DNA of 64,000 nucleotides from Richelia sp. CSU_2_1 (GTDB lineage: Bacteria > Cyanobacteriota > Cyanobacteriia > Cyanobacteriales > Microcoleaceae). The stretch is taken from contig JAAUPF010000001.1 of the NCBI GenBank assembly GCA_012034575.1, positions 39,426 through 103,425 on the forward strand, given 5' to 3'. Numbering within the stretch: the stretch's first letter is position 1; each line of letters starts with the position of its first letter. Positions 1-9,176 of this stretch are shown here, one piece after another. The notes beneath the pieces are model-generated. The model was not told where the DNA came from, searched no databases, and saw nothing but the letters and a program-made list of their open reading frames with translations. Position numbers and translations under genes: made by a program.

Positions 1-43
1 TTTACTTGCGAATTGCTAGCAACCTCATTCCTCATTAAAAAGG

Positions 44-349
44 CTAAGGCGTTTCATCAAATCGAGTATTAAAACTGCCGTACTTGAACCAATATTGTTT
101 TAATTCGTGGTGGGGAGTGTGCAAGCTAGCTTTAGCTTGATAGAGCAGAATTTTTCGGTGAGTTCCGATCCAAACTCGCTTGATAGGTTCGACAGAAATC
201 AACGTTCCTCCTAGAGTTGTCACGCAGTTTTCAAATCGCTCAACTGCTGAATAATCCAGCGTTTCAAAAACGAAAAAGTTTCCCGAACAAATCAAATGGC
301 GACTGCGAATCCAAGCTTGCATTTTTTGACGAGCAACAGGAGGGAGCAT
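44..349 (-). CDS. cpeR: CpeR-like phycoerythrin operon activator
   Basis: This is a 101-residue protein with no membrane segment. Its core (NFFVFETLDY, then LGGTLISVEPIKRVW, then LKQYWFKYGSFNTRF near the C-terminus) fits my memory of CpeR. In Fremyella, CpeR is encoded at the end of the cpeCDESTR operon and is needed for expression of the phycoerythrin subunit genes. Here it is the last gene after cpeC-cpeD-cpeE on the same strand, and cpeS and cpeT are not between them. The ATG at 347-349 has no strong Shine-Dalgarno. A hairpin lies between it and cpeE. The name rests on recalled family similarity plus position. The alternative is an unrelated small phycobilisome protein. Confidence 0.68.
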   Translation of the reverse strand: MLPPVARQKMQAWIRSRHLICSGNFFVFETLDYSAVERFENCVTTLGGTLISVEPIKRVWIGTHRKILLYQAKASLHTPHHELKQYWFKYGSFNTRFDETP

Positions 350-414
350 TGTGCTTGGTGTAATTCAAAATTGAAAATTTTTGAGCGCGCTATCTCAAAA
401 AGTTACCTAGAAAA

Positions 415-444
415 CTAGAGCGAATTATCCATAATTCGCTCTAG
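415..444 (-). terminator. Hairpin between cpeE and cpeR
   Basis: There is a perfect 13-bp stem (415-427 with 432-444) around a 4-nt TCCA loop. On the transcribed strand it is followed by TTTT and later by a second T-run. It could be a terminator or attenuator that lowers readthrough from the linker genes into cpeR. It has no long U-tract, so mRNA 3'-end stabilisation is also possible. Confidence 0.5.
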
Positions 445-513
445 AATAGTAGGAGATCGTCAAGTTAGGAGAGATTGATTAATTATCTCATAATTTGAGT
501 CTAAAAGTTCAAA

Positions 514-1275
514 CTAACTCTCGGTAATACTGAGAATTTTGCCTCCCGTTTTTTGAATATTTTGAATCGTCTGGGATAGTTGAGCGTAGCCTACCTGGTA
601 AGTTGTGTTACTTTGTTTGGCCATAGGAGTCACTGCTCCTTTAACTACTGCAATGCGAAACCGCTTATTGGTAGGACTCGAAGCATTACATGGCGCAAAA
701 GCAACCTTAATTTTCTGGGGAAGATTTGCAGCTATGGCAGAAATTAATTGAGCTTGGTTGCTGCTATCGCTAGTGGCGAATCCACCCAGTAAAGAAACAG
801 TCTGGTTGAAAACATTATTTTTTACCCCAGTTTGGCTGCGGATACAGCGAGCGTAGGGGACGGTATCTTCGCCAAAATTCAGGGTGTAATCATCACTATC
901 GATGTAGGAATTGATTTCCGCTGCGTAGCCTTTTTGGCTGTAAATTTGAACGTGCCGAGCAATTTCCGCTTGGTCTAGCGGCGCGCGACCGAGCAAGTGC
1001 TTGCAGTTTAATTCGATGAACCGGTAAGGAGGGTTTCCTTCAAAAAAGAGGGATTGATAAAGGTCGGATTGAGCTACCATTCTGACAAAGCCCCGAACCG
1101 TAATATCGCCATTGCGCAATTGGGATTCTGCACTCTCTAAACGCTGTCCCGATAGCACGTGAGCGTTGCCTAACACCTGTTTGTAAGCGGCGCGAATGAC
1201 CACCTGTAATTCCTCTTCCGTTGCCCCAGATCGCAGTTCTACTGGGTCACTGATGAATCCTGCTGCTAAAGTCAT
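514..1275 (-). CDS. cpeE: Phycoerythrin-associated rod linker CpeE
   Basis: The protein has 253 residues. It has an N-terminal phycobilisome linker (pfam00427-type) domain at about 20-155, with AESQLRNGDITVR, PYRFIELNCKHLLGRAP and INSYIDSDDY. A C-terminal CpcD-like domain spans about 203-253 and ends GGKILSITES. Such linkers sit inside phycoerythrin hexamer stacks and tune assembly and energy transfer. It is third in the minus-strand linker series and its start overlaps a small upstream ORF by ATGA. CpeE is assigned from order and length; sequence alone does not firmly separate it from CpeD. Confidence 0.8.
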   Translation of the reverse strand: MTLAAGFISDPVELRSGATEEELQVVIRAAYKQVLGNAHVLSGQRLESAESQLRNGDITVRGFVRMVAQSDLYQSLFFEGNPPYRFIELNCKHLLGRAPLDQAEIARHVQIYSQKGYAAEINSYIDSDDYTLNFGEDTVPYARCIRSQTGVKNNVFNQTVSLLGGFATSDSSNQAQLISAIAANLPQKIKVAFAPCNASSPTNKRFRIAVVKGAVTPMAKQSNTTYQVGYAQLSQTIQNIQKTGGKILSITES

Positions 1276-1469
1276 TGATTTTGTCCTTGAGTTAATAAAA
1301 TTTTGACGTTTCTTAAAGCTCGATCGATTCCAAAACAGCTAACTAAATTGTCACGCAGTTTTTTGGCGCTAATTTCACATTCTTGGTGTTGAAATTCTTT
1401 GTGTCTAACGTCGTCAAACAAGTAGAGAGACTCCGTTATTTGGGCGATGGGAATCCGATCCAATAACAA
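1272..1469 (-). CDS. Small ORF between cpeD and cpeE, unknown
   Basis: A possible 65-residue product starts with TTG and lies between the two linker genes. Its stop overlaps the cpeE start in an ATGA arrangement typical of translational coupling. It is charged, with two Cys, and I recognise no domain. The region is otherwise an unusually large gap inside a tight linker operon, which is the main support. It could equally be non-coding leader sequence of cpeE. Confidence 0.3.
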   Translation of the reverse strand: MLLDRIPIAQITESLYLFDDVRHKEFQHQECEISAKKLRDNLVSCFGIDRALRNVKILLTQGQNQ

Positions 1470-1529
1470 CCCAAAATCCCCAAAAACCAGACTAAAAAGC
1501 CACCTCTACCCGTTCGACGATCGAGTTTT

Positions 1530-2297
1530 TTAAGCTACTTCAGTGATGCTGACAATCGTGCCGCCAGCCCGGTGAATCCGCTGAATTTGCGGCGTCATGC
1601 GATCGCCCGGAACGATATACTCAGTGGTGCTGATCCGGCGCGGGCTGTCAAATTTCGAGCCTTTGACCAGAATTTTGAAGGTTTTTTCCGTCGCATCCTT
1701 GTAAGCTCCCAGCCGTCCGCCAGTAACGGGAACAGACACTTTCGTCGCACTATTAGTAGCGACATCGGCAACTAAGCGAGCCGCCGTAAAAGCACTGTCC
1801 ACCCCGGCATAGCCCTGATAAAGGGAGAGAGTGCGGTTGTAGCCGACATTCTTCTGTCCCACCTGCGTTTTCGCCCCTTGATAGTAAGGCACGGTATTTT
1901 CGCCGAATTTTGCCTGATACTCCTCGCTATCCAAGTAAGAATCAATCTCTGCCTCATAGCCCCGCCCGACACACAGGCAAATGTGCTGGGAAAGTTCGGC
2001 TTGGTCGCTAGGAGCTCGTCCCAACAAGTGTTTGAAGTTGAGTTCGATAAAACGATAGGGCGCGCAGGATTCAAAATAGCGGCCGCGATAGAACTCGGAT
2101 TTAGCCACAGCGCGGACAAATTCCCGTACAGTTAGATCGCCGTTAGCTAACTGAGATTCTGCCGTAGTTAAGCGTTCGCTTTCCATAACGTGAGGGTTCC
2201 CCAAGACTTGCTTGTAAACCGCCCGAATGACTGCCGCCACTTCGTCAGGACTTCTCGATGCGCGAAGTTCCACAGGAGCATCTAAAACTACACTCAT
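1530..2297 (-). CDS. cpeD: Phycoerythrin-associated rod linker CpeD
   Basis: This is a 255-residue linker. The linker domain is at about 18-155 (AESQLANGDLTVREFVRAVAKS, FIELNFKHLLGRAPSDQAE, IDSYLDSEEYQAKFGENTVPY). A C-terminal CpcD-like domain has FKILVKGSKFDSPRRISTTE and ends GGTIVSITEVA. That C-terminal wording matches remembered CpeD proteins and supports the name. It is 28 nt downstream of cpeC on the same strand, so it is probably cotranscribed from the G-box promoter. Confidence 0.85.
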   Translation of the reverse strand: MSVVLDAPVELRASRSPDEVAAVIRAVYKQVLGNPHVMESERLTTAESQLANGDLTVREFVRAVAKSEFYRGRYFESCAPYRFIELNFKHLLGRAPSDQAELSQHICLCVGRGYEAEIDSYLDSEEYQAKFGENTVPYYQGAKTQVGQKNVGYNRTLSLYQGYAGVDSAFTAARLVADVATNSATKVSVPVTGGRLGAYKDATEKTFKILVKGSKFDSPRRISTTEYIVPGDRMTPQIQRIHRAGGTIVSITEVA

Positions 2298-2325
2298 TTA
2301 CGTTCTCCTACAAAAAATTTTGCAA

Positions 2326-3201
2326 CTAAACAGGGGTAATGCTGGCAATCACGCCACCATCTCGATGAATCCGTTGGTATTCCTGCGACAGCTTGCTAAA
2401 GGGCACAAAATAAACTTGGTTGCTGCGGCGGAACTTGGAAACCCGGCTTACCTTACCCGGAGAACCATAGCCAGTGACTTCAATGCGATAGACTTTGCCC
2501 TCTTCGTCAGCACCAGCACCCAGGCGCGTCCGCGCGCCAGCCGATGTATCTTGGAAAGACCAGCCATCTCCCACACTTCCGCCAGAAGGAGGAATCACCG
2601 GCAGGGGAATCTCCTGGATGACGTACTTGTTGAGTACGGGCGTTTTTCCTGAAAGGCTGCCTTTGAGGTCGCTGCTGGAAGAACCCCGCGCCAGGGCGAA
2701 CAGGTGAGTGAAGCCCACCATATTTTTGCCCGGTTGCGTCTTGTAACCCCGGTAGTAGGGAACGATATTCTCTCCGTAGGCGTTCTGATATTCGTCGCTG
2801 TCGAGGTAGGAGTCAATTTCTGCCTCGAACCCTTGGGTGTCCAAGATAGTGCTGTGGGAGCGCATCTCTTCTAACCCGTCGGGGGCGCGACCGAGAAAGT
2901 GTTTGTAGTTGAGTTCGATGAAACGGTAGCGAGGGCAGGTTTCAAAGAAACGAGAGCGGTAGAGTTCGGATTTAGCCACAGCACGCACGAACTCACGGAC
3001 GCTCAATTCTCCCCGTTTGAACTGGGATTCGGGAACAACAGCGCGCTCGCTCTCCATGACGTAGGCGTTGCCCAAAATTTGTCGGTAGACAGCACGGATG
3101 AAGGTTTCTACCTCTTCTTCTGTGCGTCCTGGTGTCAGTTCCAACGGCGGGGTTTCTTCAAATAAAGCGACTCCGAGTTGGGAGGCAGGTCCAAAGGTCA
3201 T
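2326..3201 (-). CDS. cpeC: Phycoerythrin-associated rod linker CpeC
   Basis: This 291-residue linker starts MTFGPASQLGVALFEETPPLE. The linker domain has ESQFKRGELSVREFVRAVAKSE, YRFIELNYKHFLGRAP and EAEIDSYLDSDEY. A CpcD domain of about 50 residues ends GGVIASITPV. Length and N-terminus fit CpeC, the linker that joins phycoerythrin to the rod. It is the first gene of the minus-strand linker operon. The start codon is 70 bp from an array of CcaR-type G-boxes, which implies green-light induction through CcaS/CcaR. Confidence 0.88.
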   Translation of the reverse strand: MTFGPASQLGVALFEETPPLELTPGRTEEEVETFIRAVYRQILGNAYVMESERAVVPESQFKRGELSVREFVRAVAKSELYRSRFFETCPRYRFIELNYKHFLGRAPDGLEEMRSHSTILDTQGFEAEIDSYLDSDEYQNAYGENIVPYYRGYKTQPGKNMVGFTHLFALARGSSSSDLKGSLSGKTPVLNKYVIQEIPLPVIPPSGGSVGDGWSFQDTSAGARTRLGAGADEEGKVYRIEVTGYGSPGKVSRVSKFRRSNQVYFVPFSKLSQEYQRIHRDGGVIASITPV

Positions 3202-3271
3202 AGGAAAAGAATCTCCAACTTAGTTTAAAAAACTAAACAGCATTAACAAATTACTTACCAGTAAATAAACT

Positions 3272-3359
3272 GGAAAGAAATCGGAAAGAAATCGGAAAGA
3301 AATCGGTAAAAAACCGGAAAGAAATCGGTAAAAAACCGAAAAAAAACCGGAAAAATACT
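3272..3359 (-). promoter_or_regulatory. Tandem 11-bp CcaR G-box-like array upstream of cpeC
   Basis: There are eight consecutive 11-bp units. On the minus strand several read CTTTCCGATTT back to back; others are T-tract variants such as GGTTTTTTACC. The G-box published for CcaR in Nostoc punctiforme and Synechocystis is, as I recall it, CTTTNCNATTT in direct repeat, and the intact units fit exactly. The array sits 71-158 bp upstream of the cpeC ATG, with ccaR starting on the other side. The T-tracts spaced near one helical turn could also bend the DNA. No -10/-35 pair was assigned. Confidence 0.82.
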
Positions 3360-3627
3360 AATTCCAGACAGGCAAGAATTAAGAATAAATATCCAATCTA
3401 ACGAGACACAAAATTAAATTTAGAAATATAACTTTACAAAGCGATCCCTAAGGTTTGGAAACTCCGGGCATATTAGATAAAATGCCGATCGAGGTCAGTG
3501 AATGAGGCTGTCGTCAATGCAGGTTACGCCATGCCCGAGATCTCAACGCGGCAAAGAATATTTTGGTGGCAGGGCTTGCCGTATGATTCAGTAGTGTCCC
3601 TAAGATCTTCCTTGTCGCCGAAGAAAG

Positions 3628-4305
3628 ATGAAGATTCTTTTAGTTGAAGATGATAGCCGCTTGGCTGAAACCTTAGCGGAAGCCCTAACCGACCAATTAT
3701 ATGTCGTTGATACGGCTTTGGAGGCAGAATCGGCTTTAGAATATATCAAGGCGAGCGATTATGACCTGCTGCTGCTAGATGTCATGTTGCCAGAACTTGA
3801 TGGCATCAGTTTTTGCTCTTTGTTACGATCGCGGGGCTATCAAATGCCGATTCTGATGGTAACGGCCCGCGATACTGTCAGCGATAAAATTTCTGGACTG
3901 GATGCTGGTGCAGACGATTACATTGTCAAACCGGTCGATTTAGGGGAGTTATTTGCTCGGATTCGCGCCTTGTTCCGCCGCAGCAGCAAGTCCTCGCCAC
4001 CTGTCCTAGAGTGGGGTACCTTGCGCCTCGACCCCAGTACCTGCGAAGTCAGCTACGCCGAAACATCTATCTACCTCACTTCCAAGGAATACTGCATCCT
4101 AGAGTTAATCCTGCGCTACGGCCGCCGCCTAATCAGTCGCCGCGATATCATCCAACACATCTGGCCGACTGAAGAGGCGGTAGAAGAAGATACGGTCAAA
4201 GTCCACGTAAGAAGCTTGCGCCAGAAGCTGAAAGCAGCAGGTGCGCCGGAAAATTTGATTGAAACGGTTCATGGTAGGGGCTACCGCCTCAGGGAAGCGA
4301 ATTAA
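3628..4305 (+). CDS. ccaR: OmpR-type green-light response regulator CcaR
   Basis: This 225-residue regulator has a receiver domain at 1-118 with the acidic pair at 8-9, phospho-acceptor Asp51 (LLLLDVMLPELDG) and Lys101 (DDYIVKPVDLGELFARIRAL). A winged-helix OmpR/PhoB output domain follows at about 125-222 (LTSKEYCILELILR, EDTVKVHVRSLRQKLK, ETVHGRGYRL). The wording closely follows remembered Synechocystis CcaR. It is divergent from cpeC, shares the intergenic region with the G-box array, and is next to a bilin-GAF kinase. Known role: phosphorylated by CcaS under green light, it activates cpeC or cpcG2-type promoters. Confidence 0.87.
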   Translation: MKILLVEDDSRLAETLAEALTDQLYVVDTALEAESALEYIKASDYDLLLLDVMLPELDGISFCSLLRSRGYQMPILMVTARDTVSDKISGLDAGADDYIVKPVDLGELFARIRALFRRSSKSSPPVLEWGTLRLDPSTCEVSYAETSIYLTSKEYCILELILRYGRRLISRRDIIQHIWPTEEAVEEDTVKVHVRSLRQKLKAAGAPENLIETVHGRGYRLREAN

Positions 4306-4481
4306 CACCTGCAGTTTTTCCGCCGGCGATCGACCGTATTTATGATATTATTGATAGCTATTTGATGTAGCAATTCTCTCTTAAGTGAGGTACAAGTTCG
4401 ATCGATTACCGATTACCAATTACCAATTACCAACCCCCGCGATCGACCTCATATTACTGAAAAAGGCTATATCTCCCCTCG

Positions 4482-7230
4482 TCAGATCTTCGGTAGCAGG
4501 ATAGTGACGGTCGTTCCTCTTCCTACTTCACTGGCAATCTCGATCGTACCCCCGTGCAAGTCAACGCACTTTTTGACCACCACTAAACCCAGTCCCGTTC
4601 CCGGCAAGTGACGCACATTTTTGCCGCGAGAGAAAGGCTCAAAGAGTTGTTTTTGGTCTTCTGTAGGAATCCCCAAACCCCGATCGCAAATCATTAGTTG
4701 AACGCTTTCTTTCTCAAAGGTGACAGAACATTGAATCTGACCGCCTCCAGATGAATATTTGATCGCATTAGAAAGAAGATTAGCTAAAATAGAACGCAAT
4801 AACTTTTCATCAACACAAGCACCAGTATTTTGACCGTTATTTTGAGCGTGACAGGCAAAATTTAGAGTATGCCTCGCGCCCGCACTTAGTTGCATCTCTT
4901 CAACAAAATGACTGCAAAATTTTTCGAGATCGAGCCATTGCGGATTGAACTCCAACTTGCCAGTTTCAGCGCGATTAATTGTCAAAATATCGTCTAAAAG
5001 TTGCACCATATTTTTTACTGAATCTTGAATGCGGCGCAGGTTTCGATCGCGCTTTTCGGGATTTGCCCAAGCTCCAGGAGAGGAATCTAGCAATTGAGCC
5101 GCCGCCAGCACGGTACTCAGAGGCGTCCGAAATTCATGGGAAACCATCGAAAAGAATCGGGTTTTTAAAGTCCTCAATTCTTGTTCGCGCTCTAAGGCCA
5201 GCCGCACTTCATCTAGCCTCTTCCGTTCGGTGATATCCCGCGAGTTAATAAAATTTTGGAGATAAGTCGCCGTCAACTAAGGGGGGGCCAGTCTCAGCAA
5301 ACTTTAGTGCTTTTGGTAGCGCTTCAAAAGTGCGCCACTGTCCGTCTCGATCGCGGCGGCGGAATTCAATGGGGCTAATGTCTTCCGATCGAGATCTGGC
5401 TTGGCTGAGGATCGGACTGATATTGGCTAGGTCATCCGGGTGGATGTAGGTAAAAAAATTCTGACCGATTAACTCTTGGGGTGAGTAACCCAAGACTTTC
5501 TCAACGGAGGGATTTTCGTAGTGAATTGTGCCGTCGGGAGCCAGGATAGTAATGATATCCAAAGCATTTTCGATCAGGGAACGGAAGCGTTCTTCACTCT
5601 GACGCAAGGCTTCTTCCGTGCGCTTGCGCTCGGTAATGTCTCGCTGCACGGAAATCCAGTGAGTGTAGCGGCCTTGCTTGTCCGCTACTGGGACGACGCT
5701 GAGCTCTACCCAAAACTCGGAGCCGTCTTTGTGGTAGTTGATAACTTCTACGGTGGCGGATTCCCAGCGACAGAGGGCTTCTCGCACGCGATCGAGTGCC
5801 GCGCGATCGGTTTTCGGCCCCTGGAGGAGGCGGGGCGTCTTTCCCAACACTTCTTCCAGGCTGTAGCCTGTCATGGTGGTAAATGCCTGGTTGACGTAGA
5901 GGATGCGCGGATCGGGAGGCTCGACGGGTTGGGCTTCGGTGATAATGACAGCATCGTTGGTGTTGACAACCACAGATTGCAGCAGGCGTACCTGTTCGGC
6001 TTGGCGCTTCTGTTCGGTGATGTCAGCCACGACAGCTACCAGCCCGCCAATCCGATCCTCACTATCCATCAGAGGGGCCGCCGAGAAAACGATGTCAATG
6101 GGAGAACCGTCTTTTTTGTGCCGGCGCACTTCTAAACTCGGAGGTGCGATTCCTTCTAAAATGCTCCGCCAGATGGCTTGATAGTCTGCCTGTTCCTCGG
6201 TAATGACGGGATTGGGGCGATCTGTGACTTCTGCTTCCGTCCAACCAAACATCTGTTCGGCGGCGGGGTTCCAGATTTTGACCCGCCCTTGCAAGTCAAG
6301 GGTAAAAATGGCGCGAGGAGAGGCGGCAATCAAGGAAAGTAGGGTTTGATTGGTGTGGCGTAAGGCTTCGTTGGTTTTTGCCAATTCTTCGGTGCGCTGC
6401 TTTACCCGAACTTCTAATTCGGCATTGAGTTGTCGCAGTTGCTCGTGGAGCTCTGACTGTTGGATGGCAATCGCTACCTGAGTTGCCAGTTGCTTCATCA
6501 ATTCGATCTCCAAGGGTTGCCACTGTCGGGGGGCGCGGCAGTGGTGGGCAATCAGTAACCCCCACAGGTGGGGCTTGGAGGTGTGGGAAGTGTCGGCGGT
6601 TCTCTCCTCTTGACGCGATGTTTTCCCCTCTGCCACTTCTGTATCGGCCGCTTCTGTGTTAGGACGATCGAGTTGCCTTAATTCTTGGATGATGGGGACG
6701 ACTAATTTCGCCCTGACGCCAAATTCAGAGACGAATTCTACCAGACAAGGCTCTACATCTTCCTGGGTGATGTCGGCGATCGCCCCGATTTTCCCCTCAG
6801 CGTAAGCTTGGTGGTATTCTGGGGGAAAGACTTCTGGCGGAAAAGTTTTCCCTAAAATTGCTGGATGTTCGGGCAAAACGGCTTCTGTAATCGCACTTCC
6901 CGTCCCATCTCCCCAAATGCGATAGATCAACACTCTATCTGTTAGGAGAAATTGCCTGACATCGGAGACTGTAGTAGCGAGAACTTCCTCCAAGTTCAAA
7001 GATTGGCGGATGTGTTGGGCAATTTGGTTGACCAATCGTTCCCGTTCTGTTTGCTGTCCCAAATTCAATTCAGCTTGGCGGAGTCGGGAGTTGTCCTGTT
7101 GTCGCCAGTAATAAATTGCTAGGAAAGCTATACTAAGTAAGCCAAGACTGAGACTCAGAAAACCGAAAATCGGTAATGTATTCACGTTGAAATTTTCAGC
7201 GATCGCGATCGTAAATTTAGAGTAGTTCAC
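4482..7230 (-). CDS. ccaS: CcaS-like bilin-GAF histidine kinase, apparent frameshift
   Basis: Two overlapping frames (5245-7230 and 4482-5276) together make a CcaS-like sensor. In order: one membrane segment (about 20-42); a GAF domain (about 70-265) with a bilin-type [10 protein letters not shown] block, Cys231 being the likely chromophore site; coiled coil; three PAS/PAC units (about 298-640); then, in the second frame, HisKA ([10 protein letters not shown]) and HATPase (GTGLGL). The GAF carries an extra 39-residue polar insert (about 183-221). Continuity is lost near AAAATTTT (5250-5257); skipping one base restores [14 protein letters not shown]. This may be sequence error or true loss of green sensing. 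It is convergent with ccaR and overlaps the pebB stop by 4 nt. Confidence 0.75.
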
Positions 7231-7967
7231 CTTTTGGCTAATTCACGTTCTAAATCGAACAGGAATCCGTGAATGTACTCCTCCGTCCACTCTGGGCCGT
7301 ACAGCCGTGCAAACATTCCCCGCGCCGGATCTTTAGCCGCCCTATAGCCAATGTACCGCAGTTGTGACTGTTCGATCGCTTCTAAGTGTTGGCTATCCGT
7401 AACGGGTTCAGCTCGATCGACAAAATCTAAATAAGCGCTTAAATACTCCTTAAATGCCTCAAATACTTGTGTCTGAACCACTTCGGTTTTTTGAGGGCGA
7501 GTCCACAGGAAAGCAGGAGAAAAGAAGGGTTTCGCTTCTTCAGGAAAATCGCCTCCCCAAGGCAAATCTTGCTGGTAAGATTGATAAATAGGTAAGATGG
7601 GGTCGCTGTATTTTTCTTGGTAAGCAGCATCGTGAAATAGCGGCTGCATATCCAAAGCAATCAGGTGTCCCCCCGGTAAGGTAACTAAATCCGCTCCAAA
7701 AAAAGGCAAATCGTAGTTTAACTCGGGAAAAATTACAAAGTTGAGAACTTGTAGGGAATTTCCTCCTTGAACGTGAGCGGCGCGAATTTGCCTCAGTTTG
7801 GGAGATTTAAAACCGTGGCTGGTGGTGATAACGGTTTCTTCCCGCTTTCCTTTCCCTGTCGTGGCTTCTTTGCGCTCAAAACCTTCGGGAATCGGATATA
7901 GACTCAGGGCGAGCCGCTCTTTGAGTAAGGCGAGGGCATGGTCTAAAAATGGTTGGTAGAGCGACAT
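7227..7967 (-). CDS. pebB: Phycoerythrobilin:ferredoxin oxidoreductase PebB
   Basis: This is a 246-residue ferredoxin-dependent bilin reductase. It has the family core [12 protein letters not shown] and ALDMQPLF, whose Asp is the likely catalytic residue, and the C-terminal [25 protein letters not shown]. PebB reduces 15,16-dihydrobiliverdin to phycoerythrobilin, the chromophore attached to phycoerythrin. It lies downstream of pebA on the same strand, as usual, but is separated by a duplicated repeat element. The sensor kinase gene follows with a 4-nt overlap, so pebB and ccaS may be cotranscribed. Confidence 0.92.
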   Translation of the reverse strand: MSLYQPFLDHALALLKERLALSLYPIPEGFERKEATTGKGKREETVITTSHGFKSPKLRQIRAAHVQGGNSLQVLNFVIFPELNYDLPFFGADLVTLPGGHLIALDMQPLFHDAAYQEKYSDPILPIYQSYQQDLPWGGDFPEEAKPFFSPAFLWTRPQKTEVVQTQVFEAFKEYLSAYLDFVDRAEPVTDSQHLEAIEQSQLRYIGYRAAKDPARGMFARLYGPEWTEEYIHGFLFDLERELAKR

Positions 7968-8014
7968 GATCTGGTAGTCTTTTCTGAAAAAAGTTTGCTA
8001 ACTAAAACTTAAAC

Positions 8015-8216
8015 TATAGCGATCGTAAATTATTTGTGAAGTTCTTGCTCCCGGACCTTACTAAGGGGAGGGCTGGGGTGGGGTTGAAAATTTACGATTC
8101 ATTTAGGATCGCTATATAGCAATCCTAAATCATTTGTGAAGTTCTTGCTTTCGGACCTTACTAAGGGGAGGGTTGGGGTGGGGTAAAAAATTTACGACTC
8201 ATTTAAAATCGCTATA
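8015..8216. repeat. Two tandem MITE-like repeats (about 100 bp each)
   Basis: Two near-identical units (8015-8116 and 8115-8216) share a 2-bp TA junction. Each has inverted ends: TATAGCGATC at the left and GATCGCTATA at the right, with extended similarity over about 16 bp. The interior contains TTACTAAGGGGAGGG and TGGGGTGGGG. The block fills most of the pebA-pebB spacer. There is no coding capacity, which fits a non-autonomous element that inserted twice or duplicated. Confidence 0.75.
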
Positions 8217-8231
8217 TTTGCCCGATAATTC

Positions 8232-8957
8232 CTAAGTACGGACAGCTACGGGAACGGCATCTTCAAACAAAAATTCATGCAGGAATTTTTCCGACCATTC
8301 ATGACCGAAATAGCTGCTAAATAGCCCCGATGCTGGATCTCGTTCGGCACTATATCGATCGTAATCTTTCTGAGCCTTGACAATGCGCTCTATTGCTTCT
8401 GGCTCGGTTGCAGGCTCGGCTTTTTCTAACATTTGCCAGTACAACTGAATATATTCTTGATACGCAGGAAAGAGTCTGCTGACAACCGTTTCAGCATCAG
8501 TTTTTGCAAACAGCAGGTAGGGTGAAAAATACTGATTTGCATCGTAAAACTTCATCGGTAAATCTTGCGCCAACTCGTTATATTTATCTCTAATTTCTCG
8601 CATTGGCTCGATGTATTTTTCTAAATACTCTGGCTCCCGAAACAACGGTTGGAAATCTAAAACTACTAAAATTTTCTTTTTGCCAAAGGCCAAAAAATCA
8701 ATTCCCAGTAAGGGCAAGTCGTAGTTATGACTCGGGTAAATGACACTATTGAAAATCTGGGCAGTTTCTCCAGCATTGATGTAAGTGTAACGAATTTTTC
8801 GCAACTGGGGACATTCATAGCACCAGCTTTCGATCATGGCAGGATTTTTCCCCCGCTGGCTGACTTGGAATTCCAATTCTGGAAGAATCGGGCGACTCCG
8901 CAACTCGAAGCGACGGAACAGTTCTTGTTCTAGGTGTTGGAGAAAAGGCTGAAACAT
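8232..8957 (-). CDS. pebA: 15,16-dihydrobiliverdin:ferredoxin oxidoreductase PebA
   Basis: This 241-residue bilin reductase has NYDLPLLGIDFL, LVVLDFQPLF (conserved Asp) and DPASGLFSSYFGHEWSEKFLHEFLF. PebA reduces biliverdin IX-alpha at the 15,16 bond; the product is channelled to PebB. It precedes pebB on the minus strand, with 264 bp of MITE-like sequence between them that could weaken cotranscription. Its presence shows that the host makes phycoerythrobilin, which supports calling the linkers Cpe rather than Cpc. Confidence 0.92.
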   Translation of the reverse strand: MFQPFLQHLEQELFRRFELRSRPILPELEFQVSQRGKNPAMIESWCYECPQLRKIRYTYINAGETAQIFNSVIYPSHNYDLPLLGIDFLAFGKKKILVVLDFQPLFREPEYLEKYIEPMREIRDKYNELAQDLPMKFYDANQYFSPYLLFAKTDAETVVSRLFPAYQEYIQLYWQMLEKAEPATEPEAIERIVKAQKDYDRYSAERDPASGLFSSYFGHEWSEKFLHEFLFEDAVPVAVRT

Positions 8958-9057
8958 AGATTCGGAGAAGGGATGCGCTTTTTGTTTCCGCGAGCATAAG
9001 GTAAAGTCTCAGTCTCTGTCTCGTTTCTCATCGAGAACGCAATAATTTGTAACGCTT

Positions 9058-9092
9058 GACGGTTGACAGTTGACAGTTGACAGTTGACCAGT
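9058..9092. repeat. Heptameric TTGACAG short tandem repeat
   Basis: About four copies of a 7-bp unit (TTGACGG or TTGACAG) lie between pebA and the cobyrinate synthase gene. Related TTGACAG/CAACTGT tracts recur elsewhere in the window, always in intergenic DNA. Confidence 0.7.
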
Positions 9093-9176
9093 CAAAATCT
9101 ACGATCGGGATTTAATCTCTGCTAGCTTTTCGCCTAGTTTTTCTCTGAAAAGTATACAGCCTTCCCGATCGCCCTC

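Noticed and set aside
1572..3165. Plus-strand ORFs across the linker genes
   Set aside because: Shadows of cpeD and cpeC.
5245..5276. Programmed frameshifting in the CcaS-like gene
   Set aside because: The change is +1 with no canonical slippery site, and many other genes here show similar breaks; error is simpler.
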